Of a stretch of 64,000 nucleotides of DNA, positions 20,870-31,204 are shown in pieces. The notes under the pieces are model-generated. The model did not search any database. It was not told where the DNA came from and saw nothing but the letters and a program-made list of their open reading frames with translations. Source of the stretch: Merzomyia westermanni (Eukaryota > Arthropoda > Insecta > Diptera > Tephritidae); NCBI GenBank assembly GCA_949987695.1, contig OX465292.1, positions 129,954,400-130,018,399 on the forward strand. The letters run 5' to 3'. Each line of letters begins with the position of its first letter. The first letter of the stretch is position 1. The position numbers were made by a program, and so were the translations under genes.

Positions 20870-21334
20870 ATGCATAATCTTAGTAGAAATATTGATTTGC
20901 AATTTTATTTTACCTCGTTTCAGCATCTTGTAAAAGATCCATTGCAGTCACAGCAAAGGTACATGACTCCCGTTTCAGCATTCTATCGTCATGATTTGGA
21001 TATAAAAATAAGCAACAGTCCCATAAGTGGCAAAAACAAATACAATGGCAACAGCAATATAAAAAATAGCTACCACTACCATACAGGTGGAGCCTTAACT
21101 TACAGCAATAGTAGTAAGACAAGTGACAAAAGTGTTATCGATAAAATAATGACAAGTAATTGTAAGGTTTTAAACAAAAATCGAGTTCACCTATTAGAGC
21201 TCATCAGTGGGGAAATCTCTATCAGCAACAGGAGCAGTATCACAAAAGTAGGAAAGTATATAAGTACAGATAGCAAGAAAACCCCATATATTGTTTTCAA
21301 TAAATACAACAGAAGTAAAACACAATTAAAATAA
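20870..21334 (+). CDS. Unidentified 154-residue ORF, unit A
   Basis: Opens with ATG and runs 154 codons. It is polar, rich in Ser, Asn, Lys and Tyr (for example SQQRYMTPVSAFYRHDLDIK and HYHTGGALTYSNSSKTSDKS). I do not recognise a domain. No signal peptide or membrane segment is evident. The counterpart in unit B (42921-43385) is the same length and differs at one residue that I can see, but the units are so similar overall that this does not prove selection. It may be a decayed gene exon, a transposon ORF or a chance frame in AT-rich DNA. Confidence 0.3.
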   Translation: MHNLSRNIDLQFYFTSFQHLVKDPLQSQQRYMTPVSAFYRHDLDIKISNSPISGKNKYNGNSNIKNSYHYHTGGALTYSNSSKTSDKSVIDKIMTSNCKVLNKNRVHLLELISGEISISNRSSITKVGKYISTDSKKTPYIVFNKYNRSKTQLK

Positions 21335-22049
21335 AAGCGTTAAGAAAAATGACGAAAATCGGTAGCATAATAAATCCAATGATCTCAGTAACCAATATTA
21401 TACTAACAGCAACTATTATAAAAAGAGCAGTAATAATAATAACTAGTATATCCCGTGATCGAAATTCGACCACCTTAAATTAGTTTAAGTTATTAAATCC
21501 TCTGCTCATATTTTTTTTCAGCACTGCCTAGAGGCCGAAATATTTGAGAAAGTTTTGTTCTTGAAATATAGTTGAGTAATTTAGGGCCGCTTTCATAAAA
21601 GTCGGTTCACACTAAACGGCGGGTAATTTGACAACCAACCGGAAAAAATCAGTCCTTTAAAGACCGGTAATCATTAATAGGAGAAGGCAAAAACAGTCCT
21701 TAGGAATGTTTGAAAGTCCACCATCAGTCCATCCTTTCAGATTCGGTGAATATTGCAATAAAAAAAACTGGAATTTGATGGGCATATACCAACAACATAG
21801 TTAGACTTATAATGTGCTCAGTGAGTGAAAATATGTCCACCGTTTAGACATGGTTGCCATATTGTAATTTTTTGGTTATTAGTCCACAGGCAGTGCTTTT
21901 TTCAATCCATTTACCGGAAGAAAATTACAAAATCAATTTAACAATTCCGACTCAACGACGCACCTTGATATTTTGACTCTGCTTTCTTTTTGATCTGAAA
22001 TTTTGAATTATAAGGCGGCCATGGCTGGTTTGATATCCCGTTTTAATAT
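21335..22049. other. Non-coding stretch
   Basis: No gene is supported. A phrase at about 21887-21945 (CCACAGGCAGTGCTTTTTTCAATCC...AAATTACAA) resembles the repeats further right at 22960-23030 and 23570-23640, so this may be the most diverged unit of that repeat. Confidence 0.4.
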
Positions 22050-22640
22050 TGTAGTTTTATGAACAGTAAAAATTTTCTTTTTTTTTTTAAAACACTTAGG
22101 GATTTCAGTATTTTAGGATTCAGCTAAATACTCGACCGAAAATAGAGGCCATGAATACCTTTTAATCTTATTTTAATTATGGAATTTTACAAAAAAAAAA
22201 AGTTGAAGTTTGATTGCGCATAAAAAAATAAAAAAATTTTGAATTATATGAACAGGGGACACTATGGGTGTTTTCGAACCTCATTTTTATAATGGAGTAA
22301 AAATTTTAATTTTGAATTATTGTTTGCAATAAAACGTGCGAGATATGTTGAAAACAAATATTTTATGATGCATCTAAATAACCGACTGAAAATAGTGGCC
22401 ATGAATATCTTTGAATCTCATTTTCAAAAATGATTGCACTTTAAAAAAAAACTTAAATTTTGAATTATGTGAACAGCAAGGACTTTGGATGCTTTTGAAT
22501 CTCATTTTTATGACAGAGTTCTATTAAAAAAATTAGGCTGTTATTGTGTTTTCCCTAAAATTTTTGAACTATTGCTTGCAATAAAACGAGAGAGATATGT
22601 TGAAAACAAATTGGTATTTTTTTTTAAGATTTTGGTAAGG
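22050..22640 (+). repeat. Diverged ~200-bp tandem repeat, three units
   Basis: Phrases of the type TTGAATTAT(A/G)TGAACAG, then CATTTTTATAA/GACAG, TTGCAATAAAACG(T/A)G(C/A)GAGATATGTTGAAAAC and GACCGAAAATAG(A/T)GGCCATGAATA recur at roughly 22055, 22245 and 22468. The units vary in length. An equivalent array is in unit B (44100-44690). Confidence 0.65.
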
Positions 22641-22879
22641 TTCAGTATAGGGGAGGGCAACTCTCGCTCAAAATTAAATTGGACAGACGCGCCGACGCCG
22701 GTGTATACCTTAACTCAATTTGCTTAATGGGTAACAGAATGAAAATAATTCTACCTTTTGGAGAGCAAATGAAATACGAGTTGGACGCACGACACCACTA
22801 CTTTAACTCAAATTTCACCGTTGGAGTGTGTCCATATATACATATTTTGATTAGCGTTTATTTTGAAGTTCCTTAAATT

Positions 22880-23876
22880 TCTCAATATGAGCATGATGCC
22901 GGTTTCCATTTTGTTTTTTTTTTGTTTTGGATATACAGACAGTGCTGTCAATTTAGCAATTTTCCTTTAGATCTGGTTTTTTTTGAAACCCATTTAGCGG
23001 GGGAAAATTACAACTTCAGTATATGGTTTTCTGATTTTTTTCCTTAACCACAATTTAGACATATATAAAGACATTCCATATTGACTTTTATAGCATTTCA
23101 ATAATATTTTGTGATACATATGTATATGACCTGAACTTATTATTTCTTATGTTTGTGGGTATAAGTTTACCTTAATTCCTATATCAATTAGAAAAAAGTG
23201 AATTCTTAAAAAAAAATTTATAAAACTATGTAACTATGTAAATATTTATCTTATATATTTTGTTATGGTAAATTTTTATTAATTTTCTTGTGGTTTTCTT
23301 TGCAAAAAATAGGTTTTAAGAGAATATTGCTTTAAAAACTTAACAAATTCAAGTCAAGGTAAGAAATTAAATTTAATAAAAAAAAAAATTTTATCGTCTG
23401 GAGCCTGGGCTCGAACGCTTGTCCGCTTCAGAAAATATTTCCACCATTCGGATATACATACACATCCATATGGCTTTTGAAAATGAATGAAACGCTCATT
23501 TGGAAGTTCCACAAATTTCTCAATATTAGCGTGACGCCGGTTTCCATATTGTTTTTTTTTTTATACACAGGCAGCTTTCTCAATTTTTCCTTTACATCTG
23601 GCTTTTTTGAAGTCAATTTATGCGGAGAAAATTACAATGAAATGATTTTTAGTAATTTTCTTGCGGTTTTTTTTGCAAAAAATTGGATTTAAGAAAAGAT
23701 TGCTTGAAAAACTTAACAAATTCAAGTCAAGGTAAGAAATTCAATTTTATAAAAAAAAAAAAAAATAATGTCCGGAACCTGGGCTCGAACCATGGAACCA
23801 CCCGTCTCTCCCGAGACGCTTATGCCTGCTTCAGAAAATATTTTCAACATTAGGAGTATACATACATATCCATATG
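22880..23876 (-). repeat. Tandem repeat with tRNA-like B boxes; BEL insertion site
   Basis: Two long units (about 22880-23440 and 23500-23870) share ATGCCGGTTTCCAT, GGCAGT/CTTTCTCAATTT, GAAAATTACAA and AACTTAACAAATTCAAGTCA. Each ends in an A-run followed by a minus-strand GTTCGAGCCCAGG, a good Pol III B-box sequence. The BEL element sits inside the next unit, whose continuation is at 35514 onward. The units may descend from a tRNA-derived SINE. Confidence 0.6.
23872..23876. repeat. BEL target-site duplication, unit A (left)
   Basis: ATATG, repeated directly after the 3' LTR at 35514-35518. A 5-bp duplication is usual for BEL/Pao elements. Confidence 0.85.
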
Positions 23877-24299
23877 TGTTGGGGCATTGGTTGGGACACC
23901 CTGCCTAACTTACAGCTGTCGTGGTTCAATAACCTGTTCAAATTCATTTATTTCTAACTAACTTGAATGCTCCCACTCAACATTATACGTATACACACAC
24001 GCTTGTATGCTTACATATCTACATGCGCCAAAACAATAGCGAGAATTTTGCCAGCCTTTTTTTGCATCTTCTTTCGCTGATGCATGGCTATGTATAAACA
24101 AGCACACAAACGTGTATATTTGTATGCCCTGTTTGAGTAAGCTATACCTCTTTGGAATTATCGAAATTATTAAATAGTTAGTCTACTGTTGACCGCCAAG
24201 ACGCGGTGTTTTATTTGCGCGACATTTATTCGCCTTTAGTTGCACAGCCCGTTTTTATTTTATATAAATCGCGGTCAGAAAAAATATTCTGACTCTACA
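23877..24299 (+). mobile_element. BEL 5' LTR, unit A (423 bp)
   Basis: TGTTGGGGCATTGG to GACTCTACA. It is 118 bp shorter than the 3' LTR, mostly from one internal gap after CAAATTCATTTA. Several substitutions separate the two LTRs, so the insertion is not recent. A TATATAAA lies at 24261-24268. Confidence 0.92.
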
Positions 24300-24304
24300 T
24301 TTTT

Positions 24305-24322
24305 TGGCGCCCGAGCAGTGAC
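24305..24322 (+). promoter_or_regulatory. BEL primer-binding site, unit A
   Basis: TGGCGCCCGAGCAGTGAC starts five bases after the 5' LTR. TGG at the start fits pairing to a tRNA CCA end. I did not identify which tRNA. Confidence 0.7.
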
Positions 24323-25012
24323 AGTGTAATTAAATTAAATTTGTTGCTCGCGTAAAATAAATTATTTTTGTTTCAAATAAAATTACCGTCTTTTCCTAAA
24401 GGAAAAAATCATATATTTTTCGTATTTCGCTCTTGGTGATTACATTCGGGCTACCGCATCAACATCGTGCAAGAGGATCGCACCATTGGATAGATCCTCT
24501 ACATCATAGAAGTTCCAATTAATTACAAGGGATTTGGATTTCACGTCATCGACCTACATAAGTCCAAATAGCGGTACAATTTTCGTTGAACCCGCATAAT
24601 TTTGTTGTACTTGCTATCCTGCACTTTTTGGTATCGTATTGTTGCCGTGATTTCGCAATTTCGCTGCTGACGCTACTGCCGCTGCCTACGCGCTGAGCGC
24701 TCTTTATTTCAAATTCGTGATTGTTGTTGGAGCAAAGCTCAAATTTTTATGTTTGTTTGTTAATTGATATTAGAGGAAAAATTACAACGTTATGTACAGC
24801 GATGGTATGGGATGACATGTTTCGAAGTGCCCAGCTTCTCATCAGACCCCTTCTCGGACACTCAAATTCATTTCGCTGCCACGGTCAACACCTTTCGTTG
24901 CTACCCCTTGCAACTCTGTTACGCTCGCATTGCTGCCCGCAATTATTTCGCTGCTACGCACCTTTACTATTTTATTAAGCATTTCATCGCTGCCGCTATC
25001 GTCTTTAATATA

Positions 25013-26296
25013 AAGGGTGTTTTTTTTAGGGGTATAGAACTTCGAATTGAAATAAAACACAAGAAAATCGTTTTAAGGTCCATCAATTTGGCTTTATTGG
25101 AAGGATAATTTTATGCCATTAATGTTTAAATATGATTTCGGGCATGTGGCCGCCGCGGCTGGCTCGAATAAAGCCAATTCTACAGGTCCAATTTTCAACC
25201 ACTTTTTCGAGCATATGGGGCCGTATGTCGGCAATAACACCACGAATGTTGGCTTCCAATTCCCCTAACGTTTCTGGTTTGTTGGTGTAGACGAGCGACT
25301 TCACATATCCCCAAAGAAAATAATCCAATGGTGTCAAATCACACGACCTTGGTGGCCAATTGACAGGTCCATTCCGCGAAATTATGCGCTCATCGAATGT
25401 TTCCTTCAATAAATCGATTGTGACGTGCGCTGTGTGGCATGTAGCGCCGTCTTGTTGGAACCACAACTCATCCACATTCATGCCATCCAATTCGGGAACA
25501 AAATAGTCGGTTATCATGGCTCTATACCGGTCTCCATTAACGGTAGCTGCCTCTCCAGCATTTTGCGGAAGAAGTATGGCCCAATGACTCCACCAGCCCA
25601 TAGAGCACACCAAACAGTCAGTTTTTGTGGATGTAATGGCGTTTCAAGGGTTTCATGTGGATTCTCTTCACTCCAAATGCGGCAATTTTGCTTGTTGACG
25701 TAGCCATTCAACCAAAAATGAGCCTCATCACTGAACAAAATTTTGCGATGAAAATCAGCATCGAAATCAATCTCATTTTCGGCCCATACACCAAAATCAC
25801 GACGCATTGCATGGTCTCGCGGCTTTAATTCTTGCACAAGCTGGATCTTGTAAGGTCGCAAGCCAAGATCTTTGCGCAAAATCTTCCATAAAGTTGATGG
25901 ACAAAGCTCCAATTGCTGTGCACGGTGGCGAATCGATTCATTCGGGTCCTCTTCAACACTTTGCTCTACAGCGGCAATTGTTTCTTCGGTGCGCACTGTT
26001 CGACGTCTCTGCGGATGCGTATTATCACATAGAGTAAACGTAGTGCGAAAACGATCCATGGTTAACCGAATTAAGTGCTCTGATGGACGATTATGTCGAC
26101 CATAAAATGGACGGAGCTCACGGTAAACTTCGCGAACTGAACCATTATTTTCGAAATAAATTTGCACGATTTGCAAGCGTTGTTCTTTTGTCAACCTGTT
26201 CATGATGAAATGGCAAACCAAACTGAACATAAATGACATTAGAGTTGCCAGATTTGACCACAATTCGAAAAACAAACCTGTAAAAAAAACACCCTG
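25013..26296 (-). mobile_element. DD41D mariner (rosa-like), unit A only
   Basis: A 1284-bp element flanked by TA on both sides (25011-25012, 26297-26298). Terminal inverted repeats start (A/C)AGGGTGTTTTTTTTA and share a TTCGAATTG further in. Unit B reads straight through the site (CTTTAATATACATAC near 47483-47495), which fixes both ends. It encodes a minus-strand transposase. Confidence 0.93.
25119..26203 (-). pseudogene. Mariner transposase, DD41D, one frameshift
   Basis: Cut-and-paste transposase. I chose the Met at 26203 (MNRLTKEQRLQIVQIYFENN) because it starts the helix-turn-helix region; an in-frame start upstream would add only unrelated residues. The second HTH contains RHRAQQLELCPSTLWKILRK. 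Catalytic Asp 1 is in LFSDEAHFWLNG, Asp 2 in FQQDGATCHTAH and Asp 3 in DLTPLDYFLWG. Forty-one residues separate Asp 2 from Asp 3, the DD41D spacing of the rosa group. The frame shifts near 25560-25600, between the FSDEAHFW and QQDGAT blocks, so the copy is probably inactive unless that base is an assembly error. Confidence 0.9.
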
Positions 26297-26493
26297 TACA
26301 TACATTCATATTGGGATACATTGGATTGTTGCTGCCTAACTATTTGCCGCTACCGAACGAACATTCGAACGGTATTTCCCGCCACTTATCATTGCTCCAT
26401 TCTCGCATAAAGTAAGTCTTGTCAAATAATATATTATTGAATCCCTCAACTTATAATAATCTCGCTTTCGTCAATTTCAATAAATTATTAAAA

Positions 26494-27696
26494 ATGTCTC
26501 TCTACGAGCTCAAACAGCAACGAGCCAACATAAAGAAAAATATCTCCCGCATTAAAAATACTGTTGAAGCCAGTCTACGACCAGGAGGTAAGCCATTATC
26601 TAATGCAGAATACAAATGTCGACTGGGTATTTTGGAATCATATTTCAAAAATGTGTTGTCCACGCAAACGGAGATTGAAAAGCTAGATTCTGAGGATGGA
26701 GGTCGTGCTCACTTGGAAGAGTTGTACATAACAACAAAATTGTCAATTCAATCTCAACTCCCCGAGGATCGCAATGAAACATGGTCTGAGTCTACTTGCG
26801 TTATGCAAACAGGTTCGAAACTACCCAAACTCAGACTTCCTTCATTCAATGGGAAGTATTCTGAGTATCAAAATTTTATTACCTCGTTTGAACAAATTAT
26901 CGATAAAGAATATAGCCTGTCCAACATAGAAAAATTCAATCACTTACGCAATTGTTTCCAAGGTCCCGCATTAGATACAATTGGTGCGTTTCCAGTTTCT
27001 AATGAAAATTATACAAAAACCTTGGAAAGACTTAAATCTCGCTATGATAATCCAACCCTTATCTTCTTAGAAAATATATCGTCGTTTTTTGAGCTTTCAG
27101 CTATTTCTAAACCAAATGGTGGTCAGTTGAGAAGCCTGATTGACAAGGCATCTGCAATTTATGGTTCATTGTTGTCTCTAGGAACTGAAAGCCAAATCTC
27201 ACAAGCCATGCTCATTTATTTAGTTTTACAGAAAGCAGATGAGGAAACCAATCGCAAATGGAAGGCATCTTTGGATTTTCAGACACTACCCAGCTGGGCA
27301 GATTGCACCAAAATTTTAGACAGACGTTGTCAATATCTCGATTCTGTTGATAACGCCCACGTCGTTGGAATCATTCGTCAAAATCCCAGCAAACCATCAA
27401 AATCCAAGAATCCAAGCAAGGGGTATTCATTCGCGGTATCAAATATGACTTGTTCGGTATGCTCCAGCAACAATCACAAAATACAAAGCTGCGATCGTTT
27501 TAAGGCTCTTAATGTATCACAACGCTTCGAACATCCAAAGAAAATGGGCCTTTGCATTAATTGTCTATCAAAGGGACATCAATTGTCGAACTGCGCTTTA
27601 ACGCATAAATGCAAAGTTTGCTCTCGTCAGCACCGTAGCTTGCTGCATCGTGTCACCACTCCACAATCGTCAACTGCTTCACACACATATGAATAA
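26494..27696 (+). CDS. gag: BEL Gag, unit A
   Basis: Structural protein of the retroelement particle. I start it at the ATG at 26494 (MSLYELKQQRANIKKNISRI), giving 400 residues; codons upstream stay open but lack an ATG. A coiled N-terminal part is followed by LPKLRLPSFNGKYSEYQNFI from about residue 109, the start of the BEL Gag core (DUF1759 type). The last 80 residues hold three Cys/His clusters: CSVCSSNNHKIQSC, CINCLSKGHQLSNC and CKVCSRQHRSLLH. Compared with unit B, a 17-bp gap just before the end shifts the frame and cuts off the protease. Confidence 0.85.
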   Translation: MSLYELKQQRANIKKNISRIKNTVEASLRPGGKPLSNAEYKCRLGILESYFKNVLSTQTEIEKLDSEDGGRAHLEELYITTKLSIQSQLPEDRNETWSESTCVMQTGSKLPKLRLPSFNGKYSEYQNFITSFEQIIDKEYSLSNIEKFNHLRNCFQGPALDTIGAFPVSNENYTKTLERLKSRYDNPTLIFLENISSFFELSAISKPNGGQLRSLIDKASAIYGSLLSLGTESQISQAMLIYLVLQKADEETNRKWKASLDFQTLPSWADCTKILDRRCQYLDSVDNAHVVGIIRQNPSKPSKSKNPSKGYSFAVSNMTCSVCSSNNHKIQSCDRFKALNVSQRFEHPKKMGLCINCLSKGHQLSNCALTHKCKVCSRQHRSLLHRVTTPQSSTASHTYE

Positions 27697-27950
27697 TACA
27701 TCGTCGGATCACATTATTCTCGCCACCGCTATGGTTTTGGTTCGTGACGCTTCTGGAAATTATCGTCTTGGCCGAGCTTTGCTGAATTCCTGCTCACAGG
27801 TAAATTTCATCACCGATGAATTTTCGCAAAATTGATGCTGCCACGCAGTAAACACAATATCGAGATCCAAAGTGTTGGTGAGTCCTCTATAAAACTTCCA
27901 CCAATATTAAGTCGCAAGCGACAGGTTTTGAGCTACAACTAACATTTTGC
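27697..27950 (+). pseudogene. BEL protease remnant, unit A
   Basis: The frame at 27650-27835 has ILATAMVLVRDASGNYRLGR and then ALLNSCSQVNFITDEF. This is the active-site region of the BEL aspartic protease, but the usual Asp-Ser/Thr-Gly is Asn-Ser-Cys here. It ends at a stop after FSQN. A further piece (LPRSKHNIEIQSVGESSIKL) follows in another frame before the next break. Unit B has the same Asn-Ser-Cys. Confidence 0.75.
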
Positions 27951-29460
27951 ATTACGTCACATATCGCTTATCAACCCGAACCCGAGACAGACACATCTTC
28001 TTGGAATATCCCATCGAACGTTGTACTTGCTGATGATCAATTTTATAAAACAAACAAAATCGATCTGCTTTTAGGAACAGAAAGCTTTTTCAGCTTACTT
28101 TCTGTAGGGCAAATTAAACTTGGTAGTAATCTTCCTATTTTACAGAAAACTCTTCTGGGTTGGGTCGTTTCTGGGCGGTATCGTGCGAACTCTGGGACGG
28201 TCAGCACTAATTGTTTGTTAGCTTGCGCGGAGTCAATCGATTCAAAATTGGAAAAATTGTGGCAAATTGAAGAAGTTTCAACCAGAGTTGACGTGTGGAC
28301 TCGAGACCAGCATACCTGTGAAAAATTGTATAACGACACTGTCACTCGAAACAGCAGCGGCCGGATTATAGTCAAAATCCCATTCAAGGACGATCCTGCG
28401 TACATACTAGGTGAATCATACACAACAGCTTTGCGCAGATTTAACTCCCTAGAACGTCGGTTCGAACGCTCATCTAACCTCAAGTCACAATACGGGGCAT
28501 TTATGGATGAGTACCAAAGTCTAGGCCACATGGAAGTAGTCCCTTACCCTAATCTTAACGAACCTCACTATTACATCCCGCATCACTGCGTGTTAGAGCC
28601 AAACAGTACATCAACGAAATTGAGAGTTGTTTTCGATGCATCCGGTCGAACTTCTACGCAGAAATCGATAAATGATCTACAATTGGTTGGACCTACTATT
28701 CAGAGCGAGCTCGTAATTCTTTTACTTCGTTTTCGTTTACATCGTTTTGCGCTTACAGCAGACATTGTTAAAATGTATAGGCAGGTGATGGTCAGTAAGG
28801 AACATCGCAAGTTTCAATATATTTTATGGAGGAGTTCGCCTAATCAAGATATCAAAACCTACCAGCTCAACACAGTAACTTACGGAATGGCATCCGCACC
28901 TTATCTCGCTATACGCAGTCTCAATTATCTCGCTGATCAATATCAGTCAAATTTCGTCGTTGGTGCAAATATCATCAAGTCATCGTTTTACGTTGACGAC
29001 TTGCTTTGTGGTGCTGACTCCGTTGCCGAACTGTCGAGGATACAGGATGAGGTAACTGAACTGTTGAAATTAGGTGGATTTGATCTGGCAAAATGGCATT
29101 CCAATAACCAGCGTTTCAGATGCGAAACTACCGATAAGGACTTAAATCTCGATACATCTCTCACTAGTACTCTTGGTCTCAAATGGGATCAAATTCAAGA
29201 TAACTTCATTTTTTCGTTTCTTCCAAAGCAGCCAATAAAAGATCGTGTCACAAAAAGGACAATTCTATCTATCGCATCGTCACTTTTCGACCCACTTGGA
29301 CTCGTAGCACCAGTAATCGTCACCGCTAAAATCCTACTTCAGGAGTTGTGGTTGCTCAAACTCGAGTGGGATGAATCGGTCCGCAAACCATTCAATCTGC
29401 TTGGCAAACATTCGTCGACAATCTTTCGGATCTTTCCTAAGATAAAGTTCCCAGGTACTG
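27951..29460 (+). pseudogene. BEL reverse transcriptase, unit A
   Basis: The frame opens about 27950 (IAYQPEPETDTSSWNIPS) and stays open to 29552. It covers the BEL linker (LLLGTESFFSLLSVGQIKLG), then RT blocks LRVVFDASGRTS, FALTADIVKMYRQVMVS, the YGMASAPYLAIRSLN region, and the catalytic SSFYVDDLLCGADS (YVDD). The region after RT contains SSLFDPLGLVAPVIV. The last ~30 codons before 29552 are out of frame with the RNase H that follows, so a frameshift lies near 29440-29470. The RT itself has no stop. Confidence 0.85.
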
Positions 29461-30808
29461 TTTGCCTCCTAATATTCAGTCTTTTCAAATACTCGGATTT
29501 TGCGATTCATCGATTCGCGCTTATGGCTGCGGAATTTACACTCGCATCGTAGATAAAACTGGCAATATTTGCGTTCGCCTTCTCACGGCAAAATCAAGAG
29601 TGGCCCCAACTAAACGACAGTCACTACCGAAGCTTGAGCTTTGTGGTGCACTATTACTTGCTCGACTTTATACAAAAATTAAACCAATATTTTCTGATTA
29701 CAATTTTGATGCATTTCTTTGGACAGATTCGCAAATTGTACTTCACTGGCTCAAATTGCACTCGGCTACACTTTCGGCTTTTGTTGGTAACAGAGTTTCG
29801 GAAATACAGGATTTGACTATGGATGCTTATTGGAGACATGTACCAACGAAAAGTAACCCAGCGGACATTGTGTCTAGAGGAAGTACACCATCTGAACTCG
29901 CAAATTCTATCTGGGTCTCTGGGCCTGCATTTTTATATGAAGACGTAAGAAAATGGCCTTGTGAACCAACCAAAGAAATCGATATGGAGTTTGTTAATGC
30001 TGAAGTTCGAAAATCGGCATTTAAGGTAACTATATCCAGTAACTACCTACTTGAAATTCTCGACAGGCAAAGTTCTCACACTCGAGAAGTTCGGATTGTT
30101 GCCAGAATGCTTCGCTTTTGCGATAAATTGAAGAAAACCCAAACAGAAATTGTCAATGAATCACTGACTCCCGATGAACTACACCGCGCATTGTTATGCA
30201 TTGTATGGAACGTTCAACAGCAACACTTCTCTGAAGACATCCGACTAATGCAAAAGGAGAAAATGATAAGTGGCACACTAAGAAATCTAAATCCGTTCTT
30301 GGACACGACTCAAGGATTTGAATTGCTAAAGGTTGGCGGAAGGCTTGAACTGGCTGATCTCCCAGACAACCAAAAACATCCTATTTTGTTGCCGAGTAAG
30401 TGTGAATTCGTCACACGATACGTTCGATATCTTCACATCAAAAACTATCATGCCGGACCCAAAGCATTGGTTGCTCTGATTCCCTTACAATTTTGGATCG
30501 TCAACGCTCGTGAACTCGCTAGACGTATTGTTCGGTCATGTATCCATTGCGTTAGGTACAAACCAAAATTACTTCAACATATGATGGGAAATCTTCCTGT
30601 TGAACGTTTGACACCATCACGCCCGTTTTTTCGTTGCGGCGTAGATTTTTGTGGACCTTTCAATGTGTATCTACGGATCAGGGGCAAGGTACCATATAAA
30701 GCCTATGTCGCAATTTTCGTGTGCTTTGCAACAAAGGCAGTGCACATCGAAGTGGTTTCAGACCTATCTATAGACGCATTTTTAGCTGCGCTTAAGCGAA
30801 TGATTGGA
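29460..30808 (+). pseudogene. BEL RNase H and integrase N-terminal half, unit A
   Basis: RNase H residues are visible in LGFCDSSIRAYGCGIYTR, LPKLELCGALLLARL, FLWTDSQIVLHWL and SNPADIVSRG. The integrase zinc domain (YHAGPKALVALI ... RSCIHCVRYKP) and first core motif (RCGVDFCGPFNVYL) follow. RTE2 interrupts the integrase after SIDAFLAALK at 30808. The frame would continue into RMIGRRGLPSDIFCDN beyond RTE2. Confidence 0.88.
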
Positions 30809-31204
30809 GGGTGGGGCCGTGTGCTGAAGTCCACGCAAGTGGGGAAAGTTTCTGATCGCCATTCACCTGGGAATGGCCAGAGCGATTCTTTTGCATGCGG
30901 TTCAAGCAGCTCACTACTTCCGGGCTTTGCGCCCAAGTATCCTCTGGGTAACCACCGAACACCCGTTTGGTGGTGAGCTAAACGTGAGAAGGCGACAACC
31001 TGGTAAGGCCACTCCGACATAATCGGTTTAAGGGCTTGCTGGGGGGGGTTCAAACAGCACCGTCTGATCACCAGGTGGTGCGGCTGCAAGCGGGCGTCTG
31101 TCTTGGATCAAGCGGCTCGCTATACAAACATGTAATAGAATTCAACCTCCCGTGAAACGGGTTGTGCGTTGGGTTTGGGACCCACCACATAAAACAACGG
31201 TCCA

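Noticed and set aside
28043..28531. 162-residue minus-strand ORF (also 49230-49718)
   Set aside because: Antisense to the BEL RT region, which has clear sense-strand motifs.
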